Translations under genes and position numbers: made by a program
Shown: in pieces, positions 1-6,903 of the stretch
How the letters are laid out: the number at the start of each line of letters is the position of its first letter
Position numbering within the stretch: position 1 is the stretch's first letter
Notes under the pieces: model-generated
Told to the model about the DNA's origin: nothing
The model's input: only the letters and a program-made list of their open reading frames with translations
Database searches by the model: none
Assembly (NCBI GenBank): GCA_964423545.1
Contig: CAYRFV010000128.1
Span: 1-14,957 of the forward strand
DNA length: 14,957 nt
Direction: 5' to 3'
DNA from: JALOOE01 sp964423545
GTDB taxonomy: Bacteria > Chloroflexota > Anaerolineae > CG2-30-64-16

Positions 1-369
1 TGGGGCAGCATGAATGCTGACCTGGGCGTGAAGGTGGGCTACGCGGACATCTACAATTCGCGCGCGCTGGTCGAGATCGGCTGGGGCCACGGGTCCAGTC
101 GACCTACCCTCTCCTACGGCACGCACTTCTTCCAGGACCTCGTTGAGGCGCACATCTATCCGTTGGCGATCTTTCCCGGCGAGCAGGGCAACCCGTTCCG
201 CCAGTCGTTCTTCGACGAGGCGCCCAATGCGCTGCCGGCCCTCCTGCCCGACGACACGCGCCTGGCGGGCGTGGTCAAGGTGATCGACGTGTCGGCAACG
301 ACCGGCGGCCGGTCGCTGGAACTGGTGATGAGCGGCGAGGAGGGGCGGGCCCTGGCGTTCCTCACCTGA
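1..369 (+). CDS. PEP/pyruvate-binding domain protein, C-terminal end (5' truncated by the window)
   Basis: The reading frame is open from base 1, with W-G-S preceding the first ATG at 10, so this is the 3' end of a longer gene and the ATG is probably internal. The protein reads WGSMNADLGVKVGYADIYNS at the start and then SYGTHFFQDLVEAHIYPLAI. These segments resemble the C-terminal part of large PEP/pyruvate-binding proteins related to PEP synthase and pyruvate phosphate dikinase, where a 'GTHFFQDLVE' block closes the PEP-utilising region. Such enzymes transfer phosphoryl groups between ATP, a swivelling His domain and pyruvate. The ATP-grasp and His domains would lie outside the window, so activity cannot be judged. 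The TGA stop is followed by about 160 bp of non-coding DNA before transketolase. The family call is from recalled similarity and is fairly confident; the exact reaction is unknown. Confidence 0.7.
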   Translation, partial: WGSMNADLGVKVGYADIYNSRALVEIGWGHGSSRPTLSYGTHFFQDLVEAHIYPLAIFPGEQGNPFRQSFFDEAPNALPALLPDDTRLAGVVKVIDVSATTGGRSLELVMSGEEGRALAFLT

Positions 370-413
370 GGCGCGTGCGGCGATGATTCCGCAGGCAAGC
401 TGTTCCGCGTCAT

Positions 414-441
414 TTGCAGGGGCCGCGCCTTCGGCTATACT
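414..441 (+). promoter_or_regulatory. Putative sigma-70-type promoter for transketolase
   Basis: A TATACT -10 box lies at 436-441, with TTGCAG at 414-419 as a weak -35 box 16 bp upstream. It lies in the only non-coding gap before transketolase, and the -10 box is about 90 bp ahead of the chosen start. The same GCTATACT core appears as the -10 element of the KAS III-like gene at 5673-5679. The -10 box is good but the -35 box matches consensus at only 3 of 6 positions. Confidence 0.45.
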
Positions 442-530
442 GCGTGCGGCTGCGCTGCCCGATGGGCGCTGCAGCGTCATCAACTCTCATTGCTCACGGG
501 CGTTGGGGCCCGCCTGCTTCGGAGGCTTTC

Positions 531-2543
531 GTGCAAGCTCTATCCCCTTCTCATTTCGACGATGTGGACCGGCTGTGCGCCAATGTGATTCGTGGCCTGG
601 CCATGGACGGCGTGCAGCAGGCCGATTCGGGCCATCCCGGCATGCCGATGGGCATGGCCACGGTTGCCCACGTGCTGTGGACGCGCTTTCTGCGCTTCGA
701 CCCTACCGACCCGCAGTGGCCCGATCGCGACCGGTTCGTCCTGTCCGGCGGCCACGGTTCGATGCTGATCTACAGCCTGCTGCACCTGGCCGGCTACGAC
801 CTGCCAATGGAGCAGCTCAAGCAATTCCGCCAGCTCGGCAGCCTCACGCCAGGTCATCCGGAGTACGGCGTCACGCCGGGGGTCGAGACGACCACGGGGC
901 CGCTGGGTCAGGGGTGCGCGGCCGCTGCCGGCATGGCGTTGACTGAGGCGTTCCTGGCGACGACCTTCAACCGGCCGGGCCTGCCGATCGTCGATCACGC
1001 CACGTATGTGTTTCTCGGCGACGGCGACCTGGAGGAGGGGATCAGTCACGAGGCGGCTTCGCTGGCAGGGCACCTGCGCCTGGGCAAGCTGGTCTATTTC
1101 TACGACGATAACGGCATCAGCATCGACGGCCCAACCGCGCTCTCGTACAGCGACAACGTGCCGCTCCGGTTCGAGGCGTATGGCTGGCATGTGCAGCAGG
1201 TGGACGCCTACGACATGCCCGGCATCGCGGCGGCCATCAGCGAGGCTCGGCGCGTGGCCGATCGGCCGTCGCTGATCATCTGTCGCTCGCACATCGCCTA
1301 CGGCAGCCCCAACAAGCAGGATACGGCCGAGGCGCATGGCGCGCCGTTGGGCGAGGAGGAGGTGCGGCTGACCAAGCAGGCGCTGGGCCTGCCGCCCGAC
1401 GAGCAGTTCTGGGCGCCGGACGCGGTCTATGGCCGCTATCGGCAGGCGGCGCAGGCAGGCATCGCGCAGCATCAGGCCTGGAACGAGCTGCGGGACCGCT
1501 ACGCCGCGGCCGAGCCGGCGCTGGCGGCGACCTTCAACGCCGCGCTGGCCGGCGAGCTGCCGGCCGGCTGGGACGCCGCGCTGCCGACATGGGAGCCCGG
1601 CGCGAAAGTCTCCACGCGCGCGGCTTCGGGCAAGGTGCTCGACGTCCTGGCGTCGCGGCTGCCGACCCTCATCGGCGGGTCGGCCGACCTGACGCCGTCG
1701 AACAACACGCGGCCGAAGGACGCAGTCGACATCAAGCCGGGCGACTACGCGGGGCGCTACATTCGCTTCGGCGTGCGCGAGCACGGCATGGCCGGGATGC
1801 TGATCGGCGTGGCGGTGCACGGCGGCGTGATCCCCTACGGGGGCACCTTCCTGGTTTTCTCCGACTACATGCGCGGCGCGGTGCGCGTCTCCGCGATCAT
1901 GAAAGCGCCGGTGATCTACGTCTGGACGCACGACAGCGTCGGGGTGGGCGAGGATGGGCCGACACATCAGCCGGTGGAGCACATGGCGGCGCTGCGCGCC
2001 ATCCCCGACCTGGTGGTCATCCGGCCAGCAGACGCCAACGAGACGGCTGCGGCCTGGCGCTACGCACTTACCCGGCGCGACCGGCCGGTTGCGTTGCTGC
2101 TGACGCGGCAGAACGTGCCGGTGCTGCCGGGCACGAAAGAAGGCGGCCTCGACCAGCTGGCGCGGGGCGGCTACATCCTGGCCGATGCGCCGGGCGGTGC
2201 GCCGGAGGTGCTGCTGGTGGCGGCCGGGTCGGAGGTGGCGGTGGCATTGGCGGCGCAGGAGCGGCTGGCGGCGCAGGGGGTGGCCGCGCGCGTCGTGTCC
2301 ATGCCGAGCTGGGAGCTGTTTGCGGCGCAAGACGCCGGCTACCGGGCCCAAGTGCTGCCGCCGCAGCTCACCGCTCGCGTCGCCGTCGAGGCCGGCGTCG
2401 CCCTCGGCTGGCAACGCTTTGCGGACACGAGCGTGAGCATCGACCGCTTCGGCGAGTCGGGCAAGGGGCCGGCTGTGATGGCGCACCTGGGGATCACCCC
2501 GGAGCATGTGGCGCAGCAGGCGCTGGCGGTGTTGGGAAGGTAA
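531..2543 (+). CDS. tkt: Transketolase
   Basis: This is a thiamine-diphosphate enzyme of the non-oxidative pentose phosphate pathway (and the Calvin cycle where present). It moves two-carbon ketol units between sugar phosphates in the cytosol. I place the start at GTG 531: GGAGG at 521-525 is spaced 5 bp from it, and the resulting 670 residues match the family length. The frame extends upstream to an ATG at 414, but those 39 residues look non-homologous. Visible landmarks: SGHPGMPMG near 33-41, GGHGS near 73-77, the ThDP/metal motif GDGDLEEG at 163-170 closing at Asn194, RSHIAYGSPNK at 252-262, the catalytic Glu417 in REHGM, and THDSVGVGEDGPTHQP at 467-481. All three domains (PP, Pyr, C-terminal) are present with no break. 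It heads a + strand run with the HIT protein and hydrolase, though no functional link to them is obvious. Confidence 0.95.
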   Translation: MQALSPSHFDDVDRLCANVIRGLAMDGVQQADSGHPGMPMGMATVAHVLWTRFLRFDPTDPQWPDRDRFVLSGGHGSMLIYSLLHLAGYDLPMEQLKQFRQLGSLTPGHPEYGVTPGVETTTGPLGQGCAAAAGMALTEAFLATTFNRPGLPIVDHATYVFLGDGDLEEGISHEAASLAGHLRLGKLVYFYDDNGISIDGPTALSYSDNVPLRFEAYGWHVQQVDAYDMPGIAAAISEARRVADRPSLIICRSHIAYGSPNKQDTAEAHGAPLGEEEVRLTKQALGLPPDEQFWAPDAVYGRYRQAAQAGIAQHQAWNELRDRYAAAEPALAATFNAALAGELPAGWDAALPTWEPGAKVSTRAASGKVLDVLASRLPTLIGGSADLTPSNNTRPKDAVDIKPGDYAGRYIRFGVREHGMAGMLIGVAVHGGVIPYGGTFLVFSDYMRGAVRVSAIMKAPVIYVWTHDSVGVGEDGPTHQPVEHMAALRAIPDLVVIRPADANETAAAWRYALTRRDRPVALLLTRQNVPVLPGTKEGGLDQLARGGYILADAPGGAPEVLLVAAGSEVAVALAAQERLAAQGVAARVVSMPSWELFAAQDAGYRAQVLPPQLTARVAVEAGVALGWQRFADTSVSIDRFGESGKGPAVMAHLGITPEHVAQQALAVLGR

Positions 2544-2561
2544 TGCGATACGTGACGAGGG

Positions 2562-2602
2562 ATGCGTAAGGCGCGCCCGATTTTTTGGGCCCCCTGACGC
2601 AT
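2562..2602 (+). terminator. Possible interrupted stem-loop between transketolase and the HIT gene
   Basis: Outer arms ATGCGT (2562-2567) and ACGCAT (2597-2602) pair perfectly. Inside them GCCC (2575-2578) can pair with GGGC (2587-2590), leaving a T-rich loop with T6 at 2581-2586. The T run lies in the loop and not after the stem, so this is not a classic intrinsic terminator. It could be a weak terminator or a processing structure. Confidence 0.25.
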
Positions 2603-2635
2603 GACTCATCGCACCTCGCAGCAAGGAGGCTGCCG

Positions 2636-3445
2636 ATGCCACAGATGTGGACCCCCTGGCGGATGGCATACATCCGGCGCGAGAAACGTCCCGGCTGCAT
2701 CTTCTGCGAGATGCTGGATGCCGCCGATGACCGCACCAATCTTATCCTGCATCGAGGCGAACTGGCCTTCCTGGTCCTGAACAAATACCCGTACAACAAC
2801 GGGCACCTGATGGCGGTGCCCTACCGCCACGCGGACACGCTCGAAGCCCTCACCCCGGAAGAGGGCGCCGGCATGCTGGCGATGGTCTCGCTCGGCATCC
2901 GTGCGCTGCGCCGGAGCGCCAGCCCGCACGGCTTTAACGTCGGCATCAATATCGGCAAGGTGGCGGGCGCCGGGGTGCTCGACCACATCCATACCCACAT
3001 TGTGCCGCGCTGGGAGGGTGACGCCAATTTCATGCCGGTGCTGGCCGACATCCGGCTGATCCCGCAGCATCTGGAGGAGACATACGATGAGATCAGAGCG
3101 GCGATCGGCGGGGTCCTGGCGGCGTCGGATGATCTTTGGGAGAACATCAGCCGTCTGCAGGGCCAGACGCTGTGCACGCTGGATCAGCGCAGGCGCTTCG
3201 AGGTCCTGGCTGTGACAGAGCAAAGCCTGATCATCAGGATACACGCAACGGGAAAAGAACGCCGGATCAGGCGCACGGAGATCGAAGGAGCGGCCAGGCT
3301 GCTGTTCAGCAAGGGGGAGATCACCCGAAAGGAGATCCGAGAAGGGTTCTCCGAAGCCAATCCGGCCTACGTAGCCGTGATCCTGGCAAATCTCGCTGGC
3401 GTGCAGCACACCGAAAGACCGGTCCGACTCTGGCGCACCGGATGA
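2636..3445 (+). CDS. HIT-family protein (Ap4A phosphorylase/hydrolase-like) with an extra C-terminal domain
   Basis: The start is ATG 2636, with AAGGAGG at 2623-2629 six bases ahead; an in-frame TTG at 2585 lacks such a site. The product is 269 residues. Residues 1-160 form a HIT domain: WTPWRMAYI at 5-13, CIFCE at 21-25, the core LNKYPYNNGHLMAVPYRH at 48-65, and the histidine triad H117-x-H119-x-H121 in HIHTHIVPRW. This is the nucleotide-binding motif of enzymes that split dinucleoside polyphosphates or nucleotidyl adducts, and the N terminus resembles bacterial Ap4A phosphorylase-like HIT proteins. Residues 172-258 form a second, basic region (LQGQTLCTL, then GKERRIRRTEIEGAARLLF and GEITRKEIREG, ending NPAYVAVILANLAGV). 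It is not part of the HIT fold and looks like a small beta-barrel plus helices. Its function is unknown to me; nucleic-acid binding is a guess from charge and layout. Confidence 0.85.
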   Translation: MPQMWTPWRMAYIRREKRPGCIFCEMLDAADDRTNLILHRGELAFLVLNKYPYNNGHLMAVPYRHADTLEALTPEEGAGMLAMVSLGIRALRRSASPHGFNVGINIGKVAGAGVLDHIHTHIVPRWEGDANFMPVLADIRLIPQHLEETYDEIRAAIGGVLAASDDLWENISRLQGQTLCTLDQRRRFEVLAVTEQSLIIRIHATGKERRIRRTEIEGAARLLFSKGEITRKEIREGFSEANPAYVAVILANLAGVQHTERPVRLWRTG

Positions 3446-3452
3446 GGTCGAT

Positions 3453-4244
3453 GTGCCATTCGTTTCAGTTGGCAGCGGCCGGCTGCACTACCAGCATCAG
3501 CGCAGCGCCCTGATCGCCAAGGCGCCTCCCCTCGTGCTCGTGCACGGTGCAGGCGGCAGCCTGATGCACTGGCCCGGCGAGCTCCGTCGCCTGCCCGACC
3601 ACGAAGTCCTCGCGCTCGACCTGCCGGGGCATGGTCGATCCGGCGGGCGGGGGTGTTCCGATATCGGCGCCTATGCCGAAAGCGTGCGGGAGTTCGCCGA
3701 GGCGCTCGATCTGCCGGCCTTCGTGCTGGCCGGGCATTCGATGGGCGGGGCAATCGGACTGGAGTTTGCACTGCGCACCAGCGGACGACTGGCCGGGCTG
3801 GTGCTGGTGGCGACAGGCGCCAGGCTGCGCGTTGCGCCCGAGATGCTGCGCGGCATCGAGACCGACCCCAAGGCTGCGACGGCGCTGCTCGCAGCTATGG
3901 CGCTTGGCGTGGAAGCACACGGAGTGGGCCCAGATTCCAACCTGGAGCGGATCTATCTGCGCCGGCTGCGCGAAGTCGATCCGCACATCCTCGCAGGCGA
4001 CTTCGCGGCGTGCGACGCATTCGACCGTCGGGTCGATGTGGCAAGGATCTCCGTTCCCACACTGGTGCTCTGCGGAGACGCCGATCGCATGACCCCGGTC
4101 AAGCACAGCCAATTCCTGGCGACAGAAATGCCCGGCGCCCGACTGATCGTCTTGCCGGGCGCCGGGCACATGGCGATGCTGGAGCCATCCGCGCGGCTCA
4201 CCGTCGTGGATGCGGTCCGGCAGTTCGTCGATACGCTGCGCTGA
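3453..4244 (+). CDS. Alpha/beta hydrolase
   Basis: This is a 263-residue serine hydrolase-fold protein. It starts at GTG 3453, only 7 bp after the HIT gene's stop; the GAGG ribosome binding site (3444-3447) overlaps that TGA, so the two are likely translationally coupled. Landmarks are the oxyanion-hole motif VHGAGG (30-35), DLPGHGRSGG (56-65), the nucleophile elbow GHSMGG with Ser96, the acid Asp211 in CGDADRMTP, and His239 in PGAGHMAMLE. The complete catalytic triad and family-typical length suggest an active esterase, lipase-like or C-C hydrolase enzyme. No signal peptide is visible, so it is cytosolic. The substrate cannot be deduced from the sequence or the neighbours. Confidence 0.88.
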   Translation: MPFVSVGSGRLHYQHQRSALIAKAPPLVLVHGAGGSLMHWPGELRRLPDHEVLALDLPGHGRSGGRGCSDIGAYAESVREFAEALDLPAFVLAGHSMGGAIGLEFALRTSGRLAGLVLVATGARLRVAPEMLRGIETDPKAATALLAAMALGVEAHGVGPDSNLERIYLRRLREVDPHILAGDFAACDAFDRRVDVARISVPTLVLCGDADRMTPVKHSQFLATEMPGARLIVLPGAGHMAMLEPSARLTVVDAVRQFVDTLR

Positions 4245-4290
4245 CGATCATCGCGGGCAATCTCGCCCCACGCGCCGCCGTGGTCGGTCA

Positions 4291-4323
4291 TGCGGAGGGC
4301 AAGAGGTTATCTTGCCCTCCGCA
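4291..4323. terminator. Bidirectional stem-loop terminator between convergent genes
   Basis: Arms TGCGGAGGGCAAGA (4291-4304) and TCTTGCCCTCCGCA (4310-4323) are perfectly complementary over 14 bp with a 5-nt loop (GGTTA). The stem lies in the 105-bp gap where the + strand hydrolase (ending 4244) and the minus-strand KAS III-like gene (ending 4350) converge, exactly where a shared terminator is expected. There is no T run on either side, so it may act as a symmetric RNA-end barrier or with Rho. Confidence 0.75.
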
Positions 4324-4349
4324 CCAGAGCGCGGACAGGCCTCTCGCAC

Positions 4350-5624
4350 CTACCCGCCCAATTCCACCGCCAGCACATCGTAGTAGCTGCCGGCTCCGAA
4401 GCCGTCGAACAGCACGTGGTCCCCCGGTTTGAGGCTTGTCAGCTCGCGGAGAAACGCGATCATGTTCGACGCCGCGCTGACGTTGCCGAACTCGCTCAGC
4501 AGCCAGGGCATGGGGATGCAGATACCCTCCTTGCGCAACTGCTTCTCCTTGAGCTGGTTGATCTTGAGGTTAGCGTGGTGCACGATCGCCACCACGATGT
4601 CTTTGTCCGGCAGCCCCAATTGCGCCATCTGCGTTCGATAGGACTGGTATGCGGTGCGGACGGCCTCGACTCCGTTGCGCACGAACAGCTTGACCATGCT
4701 CATCGGTCCGGCCATGAGCACCGGGTCGGCCGGATCGGCGGGCTCATGCATCAGGCCGGCGATGCGAATGCTGTTCTCGCTGATCTCGGAGACCTCGATG
4801 AGCGACTGCCCCTCGATACGCTGGCGCGAATGCGGATAGGCCATCCGCACCTGCAGGGCGCCCTCTTCATCGTAAGCCTCGCGCGTCGTACCGGCCAGGA
4901 ATCTCATCGTACGGCCGGGGATGAGGCCGAAGATGCCGGCCCCGTTGCCGAAAAGCTGAGCGGCCTGCGCGTCGCGCGCCTGCCGCAAGACGCGACTCAA
5001 CCCTTCGATGCCGCCCACCAGTACTTTCTTGCCGTACAGGCGCTCGGCCAGATTGCGGCTGAGTCGCTGGTTGATGGGCAGCTCCGGGTTCAATGCCAGG
5101 TTCAGCGCGCCCACCGAACCATCACACGCCTTGTGAACGCTCACCTTGAGCGCGTCAGCCGGGATGCCGGCTTCGGTGGCGATGCGCTCCACAAACCCAT
5201 CGGCGGCCGGGATGCTGATGCCGACCAGCACCGCCTCGACCTCGGATGGCGACCAGCCATTCACATCGGCGGCGGCGGCGAGCAGACGCGCACCCACCTT
5301 GACTTCGAGCTGAACATGCTCCTCGTCTGAGAGCCGGGGCAAGTGATGCCGGCTGAGAAATCCCAACTCCGACAGATTCAGGATGGCGGCCGAGGCCAGC
5401 GGATAGCCGAGGCGGTCTTCGACCAGTGCAGGCAGGTGCGCATTGTCATAGCTGGAGCCCCACGTCCCGTAGACTCCGGCGATTCCGATTGCCGGGTTGG
5501 ATACACGCTCAATACCGAGCGGCACACCCGGACCGACGGGGATCTCTTCGACGCGCACGCGCGGCTCGTTGAAAAAAGAGATCGCACTCTCTGACGGGTG
5601 CTGCTGCGCTTCAGTCTCGTTCAT
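4350..5624 (-). CDS. 3-oxoacyl-ACP synthase III-like (KAS III/FabH-family) protein
   Basis: This is a thiolase-fold condensing enzyme of 424 residues. I prefer ATG 5624 because AGGTGG (5635-5630) is spaced 5 bp from it; an in-frame GTG at 5633 sits too close to any ribosome binding site. The full KAS III triad is visible: Cys167 in VHKACDGSVGAL, His349 in VHHANLKI, and Asn381 in FGNVSAAS. Supporting blocks are FGNGAGIFGL near 225-234 and GFGAGSYYDVLAVEL near the C terminus. Family members form a C-C bond by condensing an acyl-CoA starter with malonyl-ACP, but relatives make alkenes, quinolones or hydroxymethylglutaryl units. The protein is about 100 residues longer than FabH: some 45 residues precede the thiolase fold, and there are extra loops near 175-195. 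No acyl-carrier protein, fabD or fabG lies nearby, so a housekeeping FabH role is doubtful. The product is unknown. Confidence 0.82.
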   Translation of the reverse strand: MNETEAQQHPSESAISFFNEPRVRVEEIPVGPGVPLGIERVSNPAIGIAGVYGTWGSSYDNAHLPALVEDRLGYPLASAAILNLSELGFLSRHHLPRLSDEEHVQLEVKVGARLLAAAADVNGWSPSEVEAVLVGISIPAADGFVERIATEAGIPADALKVSVHKACDGSVGALNLALNPELPINQRLSRNLAERLYGKKVLVGGIEGLSRVLRQARDAQAAQLFGNGAGIFGLIPGRTMRFLAGTTREAYDEEGALQVRMAYPHSRQRIEGQSLIEVSEISENSIRIAGLMHEPADPADPVLMAGPMSMVKLFVRNGVEAVRTAYQSYRTQMAQLGLPDKDIVVAIVHHANLKINQLKEKQLRKEGICIPMPWLLSEFGNVSAASNMIAFLRELTSLKPGDHVLFDGFGAGSYYDVLAVELGG

Positions 5625-5672
5625 GGCTTCCACCTACCTTCAAGGATTGCACGTAGCACCTATTACCATTGG

Positions 5673-5683
5673 AGTATAGCACA
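5673..5683 (-). promoter_or_regulatory. Extended -10 promoter of the KAS III-like gene
   Basis: On the minus strand TGTGCTATACT gives a TATACT -10 box (5678-5673) preceded by TGC, the extended -10 form. It lies about 50 bp ahead of the start codon. No recognisable -35 box occurs at 16-18 bp; that position (about 5695-5701) falls at the edge of the 15-bp dyad array, which suggests dependence on an activator or control by a protein bound there. Confidence 0.5.
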
Positions 5684-5698
5684 GAAGCGCCGAAACAG

Positions 5699-5758
5699 CC
5701 GCATACCATGCGGCCGCATGGTATGCGGGCGCATATCATGCGCCCGCATGCCGGCTTG
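5699..5758. repeat. Tandem array of 15-bp dyad-symmetric units upstream of the KAS III-like gene
   Basis: Three contiguous 15-bp units each read SSGCATNNNATGCSS: CCGCATACCATGCGG (5699-5713), CCGCATGGTATGCGG (5714-5728) and GCGCATATCATGCGC (5729-5743). A fourth (5744-5758) keeps only the first half, CCGCATGCC. Units 1 and 2 together form a 30-bp perfect palindrome with no loop. Unit 3 lies within a 12-bp-arm hairpin at 5723-5749. Lone half-sites ATGCG (5780-5784) and CCGCAT (5790-5795) follow. The array abuts the expected -35 position of the KAS III-like promoter. Likely roles are a multi-dimer operator or activator site; a small palindromic repeat element or part of the upstream operon's terminator is also possible. 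Confidence 0.8.
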
Positions 5759-5809
5759 GCGAGGTGGATCGGTCGGAGCATGCGTGGGCCCGCATGTCGC
5801 TGGGAGGGA

Positions 5810-5864
5810 GGCCGCAGTGCAGGCCGCAGTGCAGGCCGCAGTGCAGGCCCCGCAGTGCAGGCCG
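5810..5864. repeat. 12-bp direct tandem repeat
   Basis: GGCCGCAGTGCA occurs three times without change (5810-5821, 5822-5833, 5834-5845), then once with two extra C bases (5846-5859), then as a partial GGCCG (5860-5864). It lies just beyond the stop codon of the last gene of the importer operon, in the 255-bp gap 5625-5879. I see no gene in that gap. The units are too short and lack spacers, so this is not a CRISPR array. It could be a slippage-prone satellite or a 3' UTR element. Confidence 0.8.
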
Positions 5865-5879
5865 TCCAGCGCAGCGGCG

Positions 5880-6893
5880 CTATTCCAGGGCGGCCTCGGC
5901 CATGGCTACCACGTTGGCCGGCGGCACGTTGGGCAGCAGCGCCTCATGGCTGGGGCTGACGATGAGGCACGGCGCCAGCAGCTCCTTGACCCGGCGGACA
6001 TCGGCCTTGATCTGCTCCGGCGCACCGTGGACGAGCAGATCCTGCGTATCGATGCCGCCCAAGAACGCAATGCGGCCCTTGAACTGCTGCGCCAGGTAGG
6101 CTGCGTCCATGTTGCGGGCGAGCGCCTGGAGGGGATGGAGACACTCCACGCCGGCGTCGATCAGCCGGTCGATGACGCGGTAGATCGAGCCACACGAATG
6201 CAGGATGACCTGGTAGCCGTGACCGTGCGCCTGGTCGGTGAAGCGTTGGAACCACGGCAGGATGAACTTGTCGAACAGCTTCGGCCCGACGATCAAATCC
6301 AGCTGGGTGCCGAAGTCGTTGCCGAAGAAATAGCCGTCGATGAGATCGCCCGCCAGAGCGTAATAGCGCTCATTCGCTTCAAAGTAGAACTGGCACACCC
6401 GGTCTGTGACCGCCAGCACGACTTCGGGATGGGTGTACATCTTCGTCAGGTAGTTCTCCATCCCGAACAGGTCCATGACATTGTGGTAGAAGGGCGTCCA
6501 CATGCCGCTCGCGCGATACAGATCGCCGGCGCCCCGCAGCACGCTGAGACAGGGGCCGAAGTCGAGGTACTCGGCCCGGGGCCAGTCGTAGTCGTCCACT
6601 TCCCTGGGGTCTTCGCAAGCGGCGAAGGGACCGGGCGCGCCGTGGCGCGTCTTCTTGACGCCCGAGCCGAACATCGGTTTGCCCGCAGGATGCCGATAGC
6701 TGCCGGGGATCAGCTCCGGGCAGACCCAGAGGTAGTCATCTCCCAGCCTGCGCCGGATCTCCGTCTGATCGGTCGTGCCGAAATACTGGTAGTAGATCGG
6801 CCAGGTGTCGCCATGCGGATTGCCCAGCCAAAAGCCGACGCGATCGGCGGCCCTACCCGAGATGATCGTGCGAATGCGTTGGCGGCTGTTCAT
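5880..6893 (-). CDS. URO-D superfamily protein (COG0407-like), second of the pair
   Basis: This 337-residue protein starts at ATG 6893, with GAGG (6905-6902) eight bases ahead and overlapping the previous gene's stop; the gap between the genes is 10 bp. It has the (beta/alpha)8 layout of uroporphyrinogen decarboxylase relatives: RIRTIISGRAADRVGFW near the N terminus, FGNDFGTQ near 190-197, LHSCGS at 231-236 (His232-x-Cys234), FLGGIDTQDLL near 278-287, and a VSPSHEALLPNVPPANV close. The superfamily also holds zinc-dependent methylcobalamin methyltransferases (MtaA, MtbA, CmuA). The HemE active-site RQAGR-type motif is missing, so it is not the haem enzyme. The HxC pair could bind metal, but the usual third Cys ligand is not evident; Cys309 lies earlier than expected. 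It ends an importer operon, implying a catabolic role for the imported compound. The substrate is unknown. Confidence 0.8.
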   Translation of the reverse strand: MNSRQRIRTIISGRAADRVGFWLGNPHGDTWPIYYQYFGTTDQTEIRRRLGDDYLWVCPELIPGSYRHPAGKPMFGSGVKKTRHGAPGPFAACEDPREVDDYDWPRAEYLDFGPCLSVLRGAGDLYRASGMWTPFYHNVMDLFGMENYLTKMYTHPEVVLAVTDRVCQFYFEANERYYALAGDLIDGYFFGNDFGTQLDLIVGPKLFDKFILPWFQRFTDQAHGHGYQVILHSCGSIYRVIDRLIDAGVECLHPLQALARNMDAAYLAQQFKGRIAFLGGIDTQDLLVHGAPEQIKADVRRVKELLAPCLIVSPSHEALLPNVPPANVVAMAEAALE

Positions 6894-6903
6894 CGGCAGG
6901 GCC

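Noticed and set aside
376..393. Stem-loop TGCGG/CCGCA after the PEP-binding gene as a terminator
   Set aside because: Only 5 bp of stem with an 8-nt loop and no T run; expected by chance in GC-rich DNA.
540..2669. Long minus-strand reading frame of about 709 codons opposite transketolase
   Set aside because: It is rich in Arg, His and Gln with no recognisable motif, and mirrors the certain transketolase gene; a GC-rich shadow frame.
4290..5330. Plus-strand reading frame of 346 codons opposite the KAS III-like gene
   Set aside because: No domain features, and the opposite strand has an intact catalytic triad. It also runs through the terminator stem-loop.
5699..5864. CRISPR array
   Set aside because: The repeats are 12-15 bp, contiguous and without unique spacers, and no cas gene is nearby.
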